NCBI RefSeq assembly: GCF_905404315.1 | Contig: NC_066270.1 | Location: 12,170,001 to 12,234,000 of the forward strand | Direction of reading: 5' to 3' | DNA: 64,000 nt | Source: Leptidea sinapis | Taxonomy: Eukaryota; Arthropoda; Insecta; Lepidoptera; Pieridae | Shown: piece after piece, positions 10,336 to 22,684 of the stretch | Numbering within the stretch: position 1 is the first letter of the stretch | Layout: every line of letters begins with the position of its first letter | The notes under the pieces: model-generated | Databases searched by the model: none | The model's input: only the letters and a program-made list of their open reading frames with translations | What the model was told of the DNA's origin: nothing | Position numbers and translations under genes: made by a program

Positions 10336-10395
10336 ATTATTATTATTGTGATCCAAATATTAAATTTTCCCTCAATTGCGAATTGTGGTGGTGTT

Positions 10396-10690
10396 TTTTT
10401 AACGATAATAAGAGACGAGACGAGCAGAGCGTTGATACTCCCTGTCCATAACAATGCAGTGCCGCTCTGGATTCTTGAAAAATGCAAAAATTCTGACCGG
10501 CCTTACAATTGCGCTCGTCAAATTGGCCCATAAGATATTAAGTCTCGTTTCCCAGAAATTTCACTAACTACGGCGCCCTTCAGACCGAAACAAAGTAATG
10601 TTAATATTACTGCTTCACGAAAGAAATTGGCACCGTTGTGGTACCCATAATCTAGCCGGCATCCTGTGCACAGGTGGTGATCTTGTTGTA
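10396..10690 (+). mobile_element. Family A, copy A2
   Basis: It matches the family-A words: GAGACGAGACGAGCAG, CAATGCAGTGCCGCTC, AAAATTCTGACCGG, AAGTCTCGTTTCCCAG and GGTACCCATAATCTAGCCGG. It is somewhat diverged and non-coding. Confidence 0.7.
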
Positions 10691-11476
10691 AAAGCATATA
10701 CAACGCCCCAAAAAGTGCTTGTAAAATGCTAAATCATAAAAAATACTTGTTAAATACATATGGATCCTCTCTTTTCCTTGAATTTAGTCACCTTTAATTT
10801 TCGCAAGCAACTTCCGCACCGAACGAACAATATCTGCCAACATATTTCCACCTTTGGATCGAAAACATCACAAGAACTCACTTTCATTGACAAACGAGTG
10901 CGGCATAATGAGTTTTAAATTATTACTGCACATAAAAAGTGGTCAGTCGACGTTCGCTTAACCTTTCTTCATGTAAGTGAAGACGCCGCATCGAAATGCG
11001 TTGATACTTGTTTTGATGTAAGCTCCTGTTAAGGGAAAAGGAAATAATTTGAGGGATGCATGTGTTGCGGGTGCATAGTAAGCAATGAGACGCAGTTTGA
11101 TAGAGATGGGGTATCTAGTGTGATGTATGTTCCTGGGAATGAAATCTATAATGCAAACAAATGCGAAGAATTTACCGAATTCGTTTGGACTATGCTCAAG
11201 CTCAACCTTATGCAAAGTGGCGGTAAATTTAACAACGAAACAAATCTTGACATTCATAAGTCTCATTTCCTTGATCTACTTTTGATTTGATATGGTTGGT
11301 GGTAAAGTTTACAAATTTATCTCCACCCCAACCTCTAATACGACTGTCAATGATCCTTTTCTTCAGCTTTTCCTGGTTTTGGAAGGAATGGAAGTCTGCG
11401 AGCATTTTCTATCACAACATTTCTATTTATTAGAAAAAAAAAAAACAATTTTCTGCTAGTCGAATGATGCTAACGA
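10691..11476. other. Unassigned region upstream of the CAP gene
   Basis: Two overlapping frames of 76 codons (plus, 11060-11290) and 102 codons (minus, 10958-11266) compete here. Neither has a motif I recognise. The plus frame has the more protein-like composition but no supporting splice or start context. Left unassigned. Confidence 0.4.
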
Positions 11477-11546
11477 GTGAGTACTGAAGCCTGTCGTCTG
11501 GCGATGCGATGGCGTCGGATCGTCTCCATGGTAACTAGTCTGCGGG

Positions 11547-11580
11547 TACATAAGCGCGCGTTAGTCGCACGCCCTCACAT
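11547..11580 (+). promoter_or_regulatory. Possible core promoter of the CAP gene
   Basis: A TATA-like TACATAAG (11547-11554) lies about 28 bp before an initiator-like TCACAT (11575-11580). The stretch 11510-11640 is richer in CG than its surroundings, as is common for active 5' ends. It lies about 150 bp upstream of the start codon. This is a weak pattern-based call. Confidence 0.25.
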
Positions 11581-11728
11581 ATTGTTTAAAGCACGGAGAG
11601 CGCGCGGCCATATCGGCAGCGGATCACCGGCGTTATCTAGTTCGACGTTTCGTAAATATTAGTGAATTATACTTTTGTTACGAATCTCAACATTATCGTG
11701 ATTTTCAGTTAAGTGTGGTGATACATTG

Positions 11729-11816
11729 ATGAACAATATGAATGCCCTAGTGTTGTTTGTTTTGGGAAGTCTCTTGGCGGCAACAGAGGCGTGCGGAGCC
11801 GGGAAACAGATGCTAA
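11729..11816 (+). CDS. CAP gene exon 1 (signal peptide)
   Basis: The ATG at 11729 is followed after two codons by a second in-frame ATG at 11738; either could start the signal peptide. The exon encodes the hydrophobic leader and ends in phase 1 at the donor AA|GTAAGT. Intron 1 (11817-12475) is AT-rich and holds no feature I recognise. Confidence 0.8.
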
Positions 11817-14800
11817 GTAAGTTGTCTAATACCTAAATAGCTATTAAAATTTGTGAATAAAAATCCAAACAGTCTAAAATATTAAAAACTTTGTTGAAAT
11901 TATGATTAATAAATATTGCAGTGATTTATTTAGTAGTAACAATAAAAGGTGTAAAATCTAGCATATTAACTATTACCATAATAATTTACTAGCTTTTATT
12001 AAAGAATAATATTTTTATTCAAATTAACAGTCGAAATAAAAAATACTTATTTGATAATAATATAAATTTCAACGCTGAAACTGATTCGATATCAGTGGTA
12101 AGTGCTTTCAAATAAATACTGTGATGTGAGTATTTATAACATGAATATCATTAATATGCTATTCGTTTAGTGCGATATGGGATAAAGATATTAAAAGGAC
12201 AAGCTTGCAAGCGAGGGCGTCATAAATTCAATTGTCGCCACCCAGTCTAGATACCATGAACGAATTTTACCTAAAATGACATCTCCATTTACATACTTGT
12301 ATGGAACAAGATCGTAAAAATTTATCGACTCAGACACCTGTGTTATACGCACTGGTACAATCAATCAGATAAATCCGTAGGATTACGAAATCACAGAGAT
12401 TAGTGACCTTGATTTTTTGTAAAATCATTTAGTTATTTTCATTATATTTGATTGTATAATCTCTCTTGTTACTAGGAACTGGTGGACTGACAGCGTATGA
12501 GAAGCAGGCCATCGTAGATGCACACAATCGTCTTCGACAGTCAGTAGCTCTCGGACAAGTATCAAGTCAACCCCCAGCTGCCAATATGATGGAAATGGTT
12601 AGTAAATCTTAATTTCTTCATACGAAGCTCGAACACTCGTATCAGCAATTAAGTGCAATTTAAAATGCTGCCTTTTATGGATGCGTGTACTTACAACGCT
12701 GCTAACGAATATAATTGCCTTACCACTATCCAAAACATTATAAACAGGAAGAAGTTGATTCATTGCTTGTGAAGATTATTTTATTTTATTTTTACTTGTC
12801 TGAAGAAAATGCTTAATTTGATTAATTACAATAATTATTGAGAGGATATTGTCATAAATGATAGGTAAATGTTTAAGGTCAAATAAAATGGCCACTGAGT
12901 GCAAACCAATTTAATAAATATTTAAACATTTTGTCACTATAAACGAGTTACAACCTGCTTAGTGTGCATGTTAATAAGAATCATTTGCTCGAGATTCTAA
13001 CGGGACCGATTATTAAGTTACTTTTATGTATTTTTTTTATAATTTTAATAAAGATATAGAGTTGTATTGCTTGAGGATCACTATAATATTTGGGATTAGA
13101 ACTGTCTTTGGACAACTTTTCAATTTTAAAATCAATAACTTAGTTAATATTGTTATTGGTATAGGCTTAAAGGGCCATATCTACACTAACAGAAGCTTCA
13201 GTTAATTTAATGAGGAACTTCAAGATGACCATTTTACCAAAGAAAAGGCTGATAAAATACTACACAAAGATAGACATCTGCAAGGATAATATTGTATACT
13301 AAACCTATTCTAGGAAGCAAAATAAAATATATTGAGCTATAATTTTATGCAATGTACTAGAAATATTGATAGGAATGTTAAGCTCCTGTATTTATTTTGA
13401 TTTCCCATTCCCATTTGACTATCAGGCTGTTTGCACCTTTTTTTTCCTATTTCACCTTAAAAATCTATTTTTCAAAGCAATTCCTATCCTACCTTAATAC
13501 ACAAAACGAAAACTCGTAAAAACTACCTATAAAGTTTATTGATTTAACCTCGTAATTTTATTCAGGTGTGGGATGATGAATTAGCAGCAACAGCGCAACG
13601 TTGGGCTGATCAATGCACACCAGCTCATGATCGGGCAGCCCAGAGAGATGTTGGCAGATTTCCTGTGGGGCAAAATCTTGCAGCCACGTGGACTACTAGG
13701 CCTCCATCTGGCCCATCTGACTCAGAGCCCGACTTCATGAAGCAGATAAACGCGTGGTTCGATGAAGTGCGCATATATGGCTTCAAGCCTATCAACGGTG
13801 GACACGGGACAGGACATTACTCCCAGGTAAACTTATGAGAATGAAAAGGAACTAAAAATAATACTACTAAAATAACAATACAAAATTACTTAGACAAAGC
13901 AGAAAAGCTTTTAGTTACAATTTCTGTTACAATAAAAATCTTAGAGAAAATTTTGATATGGCTTTATGATATGAGAATAAATCTTTAAAGCTGTGTGAAT
14001 TGTATAAGTAATAAAAGAAGCACAAATTACACAAATCTTTGCAAACCTCTTTGCAAAACTTGTTTAATATATCTAGAAATTTTAATGTCAACCTGATTAA
14101 GACTGGAATAGAGCAGACTATTGGTTGTAAAAACTTTATAGACTATTATCAAGTCCTACTTACTAATATCACTTGGAATATATTTTTGTATTCTATTATC
14201 TATAACATTGTGGTCAATTTTGATATGTATTTGATATGTTTCATTAAACTCAATATTTGATACGTTTTTATCTCTATTTACAACTTTGTTTTTTTACTAT
14301 GGCGATTATTATATCTGATTGTAAATCATTAACAATATCTTTCTTGTTGTTATAGTTGGTATGGGGCGAAACATCACAAGTAGGCTGTGGATATACATTC
14401 TACTACGACCCCAGTCGAGGTTATACAAAGTTGTATGTCTGCAACTACGGCCCTGGCGGTAATGTCATCGGATCTAACCCATACGAAAAGGGACGTCCAT
14501 CCTGTAGTACATTTGGATTATCCGAATCAAGGAAATACTCAGGTCTATGCTGTAAGTATATCATCAAATTCATTATTTTTATTATTTTCTTATTCATATC
14601 AATCAAATTCAATGGAATGTTAGTCTTACTCGTAATTGCTTACAGTATGTACATTATGTTCTCTTTTGTTACAGCGGCCGGCTTTACTGCTACCTCGAGC
14701 TATCAAGTTGCGAATAATCTGAATAACAACGGATTTATCTCGAACGTCATCCCCGACAGTACTGGTGACACTCAAGCCTTCAACTACCACTTCTACAACC

Positions 14801-14955
14801 AGTATGACAACGAATATCAGTATCAGTACCAACAGCCGCAAACCTACTACCAAACTGAGGCCACCACATTCAGGCCTTTGATCAGCATTTTCAAGACAGC
14901 TTCAAATTTATTCACGAAACCAAAGGGACTGCGAGTAGGAACAGTGTATCTATAA
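11729..14955 (+). CDS. Secreted CAP-domain (antigen 5-like) protein, five exons
   Basis: Joined exons 11729-11816, 12476-12597, 13566-13826, 14356-14551 and 14675-14955 give 948 nt, 315 residues plus stop, with GT-AG introns and matching phases throughout. Residues 1 to about 21 form a signal peptide (hydrophobic LVLFVLGSLLAA, then ACGAG). The CAP domain follows: AHNRLR, VWDDELAATAQRWADQC, the HD after CTPA, GQNLA, AWFDEV, GHYSQLVWGETSQVGCG (about 153-169, CAP1) and YVCNYGPGGN (about 184-193, CAP2). Two His and one Glu of the usual CAP cavity are visible; the other Glu is Gln (GQNLA), which I recall as usual in insect antigen-5 proteins. A 93-residue C-terminal extension is rich in Asn, Gln and Tyr. 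Members are extracellular; the function of this one is unknown. It is not evidence of a venom role. Confidence 0.88.
12476..12597 (+). CDS. CAP gene exon 2
   Basis: The acceptor TTACTAG precedes GAACTGGTGG. The exon encodes TGGLTAYEKQAIVDAHNRLR and the QPPAANMMEM segment, the start of the CAP fold, and ends in phase 0 at GAAATG|GTTAGT. Intron 2 (12598-13565) is the longest at 968 bp and is AT-rich without recognisable repeats. Confidence 0.85.
13566..13826 (+). CDS. CAP gene exon 3
   Basis: The acceptor TTATTCAG is followed by GTGTGGGATGATGAA. It encodes VWDDELAATAQRWADQC, then a Pro/Ser loop (TTRPPSGPSDSEP), then AWFDEV and GHYSQ, ending in phase 0 at CAG|GTAAAC. Read-through into the intron would meet a stop within a few codons. 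Intron 3 is 529 bp. Confidence 0.88.
14356..14551 (+). CDS. CAP gene exon 4
   Basis: The acceptor GTTATAG precedes TTGGTATGGGGCGAA, completing the CAP1 signature across the splice junction. The exon includes CAP2 (YVCNYGPGGN) and Cys residues likely to form disulfides, and ends in phase 1 at TGCT|GTAAGT. The following intron is only 123 bp and is open in the upstream frame, so a retained-intron read of 14356-14955 is possible but lacks CAP features. Confidence 0.87.
14675..14955 (+). CDS. CAP gene exon 5 (N/Q/Y-rich tail)
   Basis: The acceptor TTTTGTTACAG is followed by CGGCCGGCTTTACT. The exon encodes a 93-residue tail outside the CAP domain: an Asn-rich stretch, then FNYHFYNQYDNEYQYQYQQP (about residues 258-277), a Thr-rich link and a basic end, terminating in TAA at 14953-14955. 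The tail looks low in structure and is not a domain I recognise. Confidence 0.82.
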
Positions 14956-17900
14956 AAAAATATAAATGAATCACACATGAAAATACATCGGTACACGAGT
15001 ATATACATCAATATGTATACTTAGGTGTAATTATAGTAAGGGTCATCGCAAATGTAATTTTCACGGCTATAGTATTCAACGTGATGTATTTATTTTTAAC
15101 CGACTTCAAAAAAGGAGGGAATTCTCATTTCGTCTGAAGGTAACATTAAATTGTTGTAGCCGATTTCTCCATCAATTATTAGACAGTTTTGACGGTTATT
15201 TTTGAATAAATAGAGTTCCTTTTCTCAATGGTTGGGCTTTGCTAGATTTTATGTAAGAAACTAGAGTGGGATTCGCCCATAAAATTGGGTACGATTTTTA
15301 TACGGATGGAAAAGAGCGGCCTTTTCTACCTAAATGTGATATTGCCAGTAAGTGTTAACATATTCAAATACCTAGATTTACCTTATTTTAGATTTATATC
15401 TGAAAATCTTTGATTTTTCGCATCTTCACATCAGTAAATGAAGTGAATCTTGATATACAATATTAATATAAAATCTGCAAACTATATAAGTAAATGGAAA
15501 TAAATCTAAAGATATGAATACGGAAAAAGCTGTATATAAAAATGTTCGAACTAAAACTCAAAAAAATGCAATTCAAATTTGAGTTATATATATCATCGCG
15601 TATCATCTATGTAAAGTATTGAAAAGTACTACTAAAACGTGAGACAGTTTCGCTACGATGAATCGTGTCGATGGCCCTTAACTTTTGTATTATTCGTGTG
15701 TGCTTCGCCTTAGCTATCACTTTCATAACAGTATTTTAATAATTAATGTGACAGGTGTGTTGCTCGACTGAATATTCGAAGCTCTGCTCTCGGAACTTTT
15801 GTAGATAATATATCCTTGGTTTTACAAGGGGCTTAGGATAATGTTTAATATAAACTTTAGTATACCTGAGTAGATTGAGGGCCTAATAGTTTACACTATT
15901 ACAATAAATGTCGTGATGGCCTTCTAGTATTAAATAAGCATAAATGTGTTGTTATTAAGAATATTTATATTTTATCGTAATAAATACTTTATACAAATTA
16001 ATTTATTCTTTATTAATGTAAATAAAGATTATTTTTTTATACATTTGCTTTTTATTACCACCAACACAATCTTACATGATTTGTTCAGTATCAAAACTGT
16101 TTGTATTAGTTTATTTGGCCAGTTCTTAATAAGTAGCTAATTTCTTATTTTGTTCACATAATATAAAAAATATTTTTGTTCATAATATATTTAATTAACT
16201 GGTATTTTTATTGCAATCAGTATCATACATTTCCAAACCTTTGCATAATTTTCATACCACTTTATAATTTATATAAATTATTCGGATCATACATAATTTT
16301 GTGAATAATATTACTTTTAATTTTAGAATCTATAACTACACTGGGAAATTGCCAATCTAAATAGTTCTTACTGGATAAATTATCACTGGCATATAATCAA
16401 ATAATTGCGTGCTTACTTTGTCATAACTATTATATAATCTGTTTAATCTGCAAATAAATTTTAATATTCATATGAACGAATACAAATAATAGCGATGCCG
16501 TTCAAATATTGTTCAGCATCACCTTGGTTCTTGGGGACCTTGACCCCTCATCAGTGCTGACAACTTGAGGACACAATTACGTAAAACGATTGAATAAATA
16601 TTGAAGGAGGTGTAAAAATCAATATGAATACATCGCTTTACACTTGCCACTTATAAAAGGAAGTAAATTATTATATCACACATACTTTTTCTTAGTCATC
16701 GTTTTATGCCTACTAAAACCTATGGGATTTTTTAAAATATTTACTTTAGGATTAAAATCTATGTTATAACATCGTCAACGTACCGAGGTCGAGGCGAAAA
16801 TAAAAGTAATTAATAATAATAGGTCTGTTTGTTTTTCAAGCTAACTTCAGAAAAAAAAGTATTTGTTTTATTCGAAGCAGTTGAAAAAAAAAAGTTTCAT
16901 TGGTTAAAATAATGCGCCGGAATCATCGCGGGGATAAAAGTATAGTACTTTTGAAAATATCTTGAAAATACCCAACTCTTCATAACAATGAAGTAGATTT
17001 ATTTTTTGTAAATCACACTATTAATAATTTTAAGTCATCCAGTCTTATTAATAAAGGCAGTGTAAAGTTACTCCAAGTTTAAAATTACTTCTCCCTGTCA
17101 TGTAATTCTGTAGCGACAAAGGTAGTGGTAAAAGGTAAAGACTACATGTGTTATTACAAAAATGTTAAGCATGTGTTGAACACTTGTTTTACAAAATTTC
17201 TATTACAAATCTGTGTCTTTCAGTTGTTTAGTGTTAAAAAAATCTATTGATATTGCTTATATTTAAACACGAGTTGAAGCTAGTCTTAGGTGTATGTAAC
17301 TGGTAGATTATATTCATATAAAAGATTTAGATGTCAGATAGATGACAGCTGTCAAAAATTTTGTTCCGTTCTATTAAAATTGATCCTGTATAGTTCAGTT
17401 TATGTTTTGCTTAACGATGTTTTAGTTAATCACAAGCTAAGCACTGTTTTGTAATAAAAATAAAAGATTAGGTCGTTATCGACGCGGTCTAAAGTGGAGC
17501 TAATCTTATAGTTAGGTCATAGTTAGGTAATTTTATAGTTATAGTTGGGTCACTATTTAACAAAACACGTGCCTAAGGCATGTTTAAATAATTTTTTTGT
17601 AAGAACATTGAAAATGATTAAATTTCGAATAACTTTTTATTAATTAGACAGATTGGAAATAAACATTTTAACTATTGCATATTTTTGGTGACTAACGGCC
17701 GTTTTCAATAACCTATTTTTCCTTGGTTTAACTTACTAGAGGTAAAACAAATCTATCCTTTTACGCTTACTTACATTTCAATAACCTGTCGACATAAAGC
17801 TTTGCACTAAAAGTATACTGGACATAACTATGGATAGATAAGATCCTGTCTTAATCGGTGCCTGCGATGCAAGTATTAATCGGCAGAAGAAAGGAAGTAA

Positions 17901-18378
17901 CGCTCTAATTGTATTTATGAGTATAAAAATAAAAGTATTTTTATGATGTCTGTTAAGTCTGTTATAAGTTCCGATATATTTCCATGTAGCATTTACTGAG
18001 TTTTTTTTTTAAATATGCATATGTATGACCTTAACCGTTTAATCAATAGATTTTTATATATTATAAAGATGTTTTTATCAATACATTGTACGTCCGTAAG
18101 TATTTATTTAAAATAATATTGTATAAATACACATTTGAATCTCTTCGCGCGAACCTGTAATATTGTCCTTGACTTTCAACTTTGTTCGCTGAGTTAAGCC
18201 CAACTATTATCATCTAAATTGCCTTTTCAGTGTCAATATTAGGTATAAATCAATGCTAAAAACGAATAGTACTAATTGTAAAACAAGTAAATGAAACACG
18301 TGTAACAAAACAAACATTTTGTCGCCGATGTGTGATACCCGCCCAAGTTACGTTTTCAATAGCTGAGTATGTAATGTC
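14956..18378. other. Intergenic region downstream of the CAP gene
   Basis: Long AT-rich DNA. A possible polyadenylation signal AATAAA is at 15205-15210. A piece of the ACCGACTTCAAAAAAG-type repeat starts at 15097. No gene frame with homology cues is present; the 64-codon frame at 15946 is AT-driven. A TAACGGCCGTTTTCAATAAC word at 17695 resembles a MITE end, but no partner end was found. Confidence 0.45.
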
Positions 18379-18381
18379 TAA

Positions 18382-18681
18382 CGGCCGTTCCCAATATTCA
18401 GTCTATCTCCGGTTGTGGCCTAATTGTGATAAAAAACATAACTATCGTTGACTTTTCTGTTCTAATAAACTTATCGACGGTAACTCACCTTATCCGTACA
18501 CGCTGTCTGTCAATGGGAGGACGTATAGTTTACTTGGAAATTGCTATTCATGCGTCCCTATATAAGGCGATAAGAATGACTTATCGGGTATATTGGGAGA
18601 GCTTCAGATTATTGACAGCTAATTACTGACAATGGAAGGTAGTATCATCTCTATCTGTAGATAGTATATTGGGAACGGCCG
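18382..18681 (+). mobile_element. MITE family B, copy B2 (full length)
   Basis: A 300-bp element begins CGGCCGTTCCCAATATTC and ends ATATTGGGAACGGCCG, a terminal inverted repeat of about 16 bp. It is flanked by TAA at 18379-18381 and 18682-18684. The interior carries TTGACTTTTCTGT and TTATCGGGTATATTGG, shared by all copies. It is non-coding and likely mobilised by a PIF/Harbinger transposase located elsewhere. Confidence 0.82.
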
Positions 18682-18850
18682 TAAGTAAATGACGTAAAAT
18701 GATGCCGCACACGATCTAGCCAAGAGGGTGTCGGATATAATACCAACAATAGAAACAATTAAAAACTTGTTATGCCTACTAAACGGTTAACTGGATTTAG
18801 TTAATGTAAATCTTTTACAACATGATCCCAGTTTGCTTTTTATTTATTTT

Positions 18851-19149
18851 TTTATGAAAATGAGGAACGAGACTAGCAGGACGTTCAGCTGATGGTTATT
18901 GATAAGCCCTGCCCATTACAATGCAGTGCCGCTCAGTGTTATTGAAAAACCCAAAAATCATGAGCGGCACTATAACTGCGCTCGTCACCTTGAGACATAA
19001 GTTGTCAAGTTTTATTTGCCCAGTAATTTCACTTGCTAAGGCGCCCTTCCGACCGAAACAGAGTAATGCTTACACACTGCTTCGCGGCAAAAATGGGCGC
19101 CGTTGTGGTACCCATAATCTGGTTTGGTGCAAAGGAGCGTCCCACTGGT
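18851..19149 (+). mobile_element. Family A, copy A3
   Basis: It matches GCAGGACGTTCAGCTGATGG, CAATGCAGTGCCGCTCAG, CACCTTGAGACATAAGTTGT and GGTACCCATAATCTGG. The right end runs into CCCACTGGTAA, then directly into a family-D LINE fragment. Confidence 0.72.
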
Positions 19150-19164
19150 AAACGAAATAATAAA

Positions 19165-19500
19165 ACATATAAAGATAATGAACAAAAAATCAAAATAATG
19201 TGTTACGAAATTCGAAAATTTGTTAAGATACGTTTCTGTGGGAAAGGTTACTGTAATGCCAATGACTTTCTTAATGATACCCCAAATTGGGAATGGAGCG
19301 ACCACCATCAGGCTATTTAATAATAAACTTTATTATAAAGAAAACTTATTAAAAGAAAATGAAATAGTCTATTGTAGGTATTCCGCTAGTTATTCTCAGG
19401 TCGAAGGCATATTTTCAATGGGTGGCAATTTTTGGCGTCGTGATTTTAAATCCTATTTTCAATCAAAAATATATGAAATGGACCTGAACCAAACGCTCCC
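19165..19500 (+). pseudogene. LINE family D, 3'-terminal fragment
   Basis: Frames read CYEIRKFVKIRFCGKGYCNA and NDFLNDTPNWEWS, parallel to CVTKFKRIVKKRLCGKGYY and NDFFNDTTDWE of LINE D1 at about 57015-57110. It is followed by the same untranslated tail (GGGTGGCAATTTTTGG, GATTTTAAATCCTATTTTCA). It is heavily 5'-truncated with frame damage. Confidence 0.75.
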
Positions 19501-19753
19501 CTCTGGATGGCCTGCATGAGTCATAAGGCAAAAACTGAAGTAACATGATAAATACTGGACAGAGCTAAGTGGATGTAGCAGAGGACACAAGCTCTCTCAC
19601 ACGATCAAGCTTACTAACTAATGTGATAACTATTGTACACAGAATAAAGAGTAATATAGATCTTGTTTACAATTAAATGCGATTGTTTTTCCACGGAATG
19701 TTTTTTTAACAATATTTAAGTAGCCTCTTCTAGCCCTATCAAAATCAGTCCAG

Positions 19754-22075
19754 ATGTTTCATAAACAAACGTTTTTTCCATTGCCTGGTCAGGAGTGTAG
19801 TACCTATCCGACGCCAACGTCCCGCCGCGTTTGGCACTACAAGTCAGCAGATTGGGATAGGATGCGTTCCTTTTTTGCATCCTACCCTTGGGGCAAGGTT
19901 TGTTTCCCTTCGGATGATCCTAGTGCCTGCGCCATTGCAGTAGCCGATGTGATACTGCAGGGCATAGATATTTTTATACCAAGCTCTGTAGTACCGATCG
20001 GTGGCAGATCACAGCCCTGGTTCGATGCGTCAGCTAAAGCAGCATCTGACTGCAAAAAACAGGCGTATCGAACTTGGGTTGCGGCGCTGGGCACAAACGA
20101 TCCGAAATGCAAAGTTCTTAAGAGGAAATATAACCGTGCCTCCAGATTTTTTAAGCAGCAAATCGCCCGTGCGAAGTCTAAGCACGTCGTCAAAATCGGC
20201 GAGCAGCTTTCCAGTAACCCGACCGGAACACGCAAGTTCTGGTCGTTGTCGAAAGCTGCTCTTGGTAACTTCAACCAGCCGTCCATGCCGCCGTTGCACA
20301 TGAGGAATGACACCCTGGCCCATACGGTAAAAGAGAAAGCCGAGCTCCTGTGCGCTCTTTTCGCCTCCAACTCGACTCTTGACGACAACGGAAAAACACC
20401 GCCGACCATCCCGCGGTGTCAGAGCTCTATGCCTGAAGTACAGTTCAGACAGAAAACTGTTAGGCGAGCTCTGTTTTCGTTGGACGTCAGGAAGTCGAGC
20501 GGGCCGGATGGTATTTCTCCAATCGTGCTTAGAACGTGTGCCCCTGAGTTGACGCCGGTGCTAACGCGTTTATTCCGTCACTCTTATTCCAAAGGCGTAG
20601 TCCCTGACTCATGGAAGTCAGCCCTTGTCCATCCGATCCAAAAAAAAGGACACAGTTTGGATCCGGCGAACTACAGGCCTATTGCTATCACCTCCCTGCT
20701 CTCCAAAATCATGGAGAGCATAATTAGCCGCCAGCTTTTAGTATACCTTATTGATCAACGACCGACAGTACGGCTTTCGCCATGGACGGTCGTCAGGTGA
20801 TCTTCTGGTATACCTAAGACATAGATGGGCGGCGGCTATTGAAAGCAAGGGGGAAGGCCTGGCAGTTAGCCTGGATATAGCGAAGGCCTTTGATCGTGTA
20901 TGGCACAAGGCGCTCCTCTCAAAACTTCCATCATTTGGGCTTCCCGAGAGCTTGTGCAAGTGGACCTCCAGCTTCCTCACTGGGCGTAGCATACAGGTCG
21001 TTGTCGACGGATATTGCTTGAACCCGAAGCCCGTGAATGCTGGAGTGCCCCAAGGCTGTGTACTATCTCCTACGCTATTTCTTCTGCATATCAATGATAT
21101 GTTGGACACCTCCAACATGCATTGCTATGCAGATGACAACACTGGTGATGCCGTATACACGGGCCATACAGGTGTCTCTCGGGAAATCGTCGACCAGTGC
21201 CGGGAGAAACTTGTGTCTTCTATCGAGTCCTCTCTCGAGAAGGTCGCGGAATAGGGTAAATTGAACCTTGTCCAATTTAACCCCCAGAAGACTCAAGTTT
21301 GCGCGTTTATCACTAAAAAAACCCCATTTGTCGTATCACCGCTCTTCGAGAACACTTCTCTTAAAGCCGCGCCTAGTATCGGAATACTTGGTCTCGAAAT
21401 CTCGAGCGATTGCCAATTCCGTGGCCATCTGGAGGGCAAAGCCAAATTGGCTTCGAAGAAGCTGGGCGTCATCAATAGAGCACGGCAATACTTCAAGCCG
21501 GCCCATATTGTAGCACTCTACAAAGCGTAGGTCCGGCCACACATGGAGTATTGCTGTCATCTCTGGTCTGGTGCACCCCAGTATCTGCTCGATCCATTTG
21601 ACCGCGTGCAACGTAGAGCAGCTCGAATTATCGGGGACTCAGTGCTCTGTGAACGGCTGGATCACTTCGCGTTGCGTAGAGACGTCGCTTCATTGTGTGT
21701 CTTCTACCGCATTTATCACGGGGAGTGTTCCGAAGAGCTGTTTAACCTGATTCCTGCCGCCGAATTTCACCTTCGCACGACACGCCACAAGTTAGGATGT
21801 CATCCCCACTATCTGGATGTGTGGCGGTCCTCCACAGTGCGGTTTTCAAGAAGCTTTCTCCCTCGTACTACAAAGCTGTGGAATGAGCTTCCTTGTGCAG
21901 TGTTTCCAGGACGATACGACATGGGTACCTTCAAAAAAAGCGCGTACACCTTCCTTAAAGGCCGGCAACGCTCTTGTGATTCCTCTGGTGTTGCAAGAGA
22001 ATGTGGGCGGCGGTGATCACTTAACACCAGGTGACCCGTACGCTCATTTGTCCTCCTATTCCATAAAAAAAACAG
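19754..22075 (+). pseudogene. LINE family Z: broken CR1/Jockey-group reverse transcriptase
   Basis: The copy begins after the endonuclease domain (5'-truncated) and covers reverse transcriptase and C-terminus. Visible RT blocks are SSGPDGISPIVLRT, PANYRPIAITSLLSKIME, SLDIAKAFDRVWHKAL, GVPQGCVLSPTLF and CYADDNTGD (catalytic YADD), then a C-terminal block with RPHMEYCCHLWSGAPQ and WNELPCAVFPGRY. Lesions are a frameshift by small deletion near 20748-20755 (LVYLI joins NDRQYGF), TAG at 21252-21254 where Trp is expected, and TAG at 21528-21530 where Gln is expected. The 3' tail (GGCGGTGATCACTTAACACC) recurs as relics at 4975, 36655 and 52503. Inactive. Confidence 0.88.
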
Positions 22076-22085
22076 CATTTGACTT

Positions 22086-22684
22086 AACAGACCTGTAATT
22101 AATTAATCAGACCTGTTCGCTTGCGATTATCGTATAGATCCACTTTTCCTTACAAGTTAAAATTCACCCCAAAACCCCTTCATGGCTAGTTACAATGCTT
22201 CCTTCTGTAGGTCAGTTAAATCAATTAATCTATGGTAACATCTAAATGTAATGATTTATCATCAGTATTCATTCTGCTGATATTTTTGTTAATTTTAGTT
22301 AATTTACATGCAGAATGCACCTATAGCCCAATCGTTTGGACTTAATATTAGAGGTTTCATATTTTGTCTAAAATTTTTGTGAGGGTCGGTTAAATCGAAA
22401 CGAATCGATAGTTACTCAGATCGGAACTTCGAAATGTAAAGTCAAACAATCCAATGTTTTACATTTTTAAACTCTGGATGTTCAAGCTGTTATTTTAAAA
22501 AGCTTGAACTGTGGCAATTTCATACTTAAACAACTGTCATATCCAGAAACCTGTATTTTTTTTCTATAGATTTTTTCGCAGAACTTTCTATAGATCCATA
22601 TGAATGAGAGAAAGAAGTCCTTATTGCAAGCAAAGTAAATATATTCCTAATTTTTTTTATTCCTAAATTCTTATTTTAATTATA
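22086..22684. other. AT-rich spacer, nothing recognised
   Basis: No protein motif, tRNA-like box or repeat word shared with the rest of the window was seen. Confidence 0.45.

Noticed and set aside
10958..11290. Overlapping 102- and 76-codon frames upstream of the CAP gene
   Set aside because: No family motif, start context or splice support, and the two strands compete. Not enough to call a gene.
17695..17715. Isolated MITE-B-like end (TAACGGCCGTTTTCAATAAC)
   Set aside because: No matching inverted end or family-B interior follows within 1 kb; likely coincidence or a different decayed element.
20030..20409. Minus-strand frames of 97-175 codons within LINE Z
   Set aside because: They are shadows of the plus-strand reverse transcriptase, which has the real motifs.
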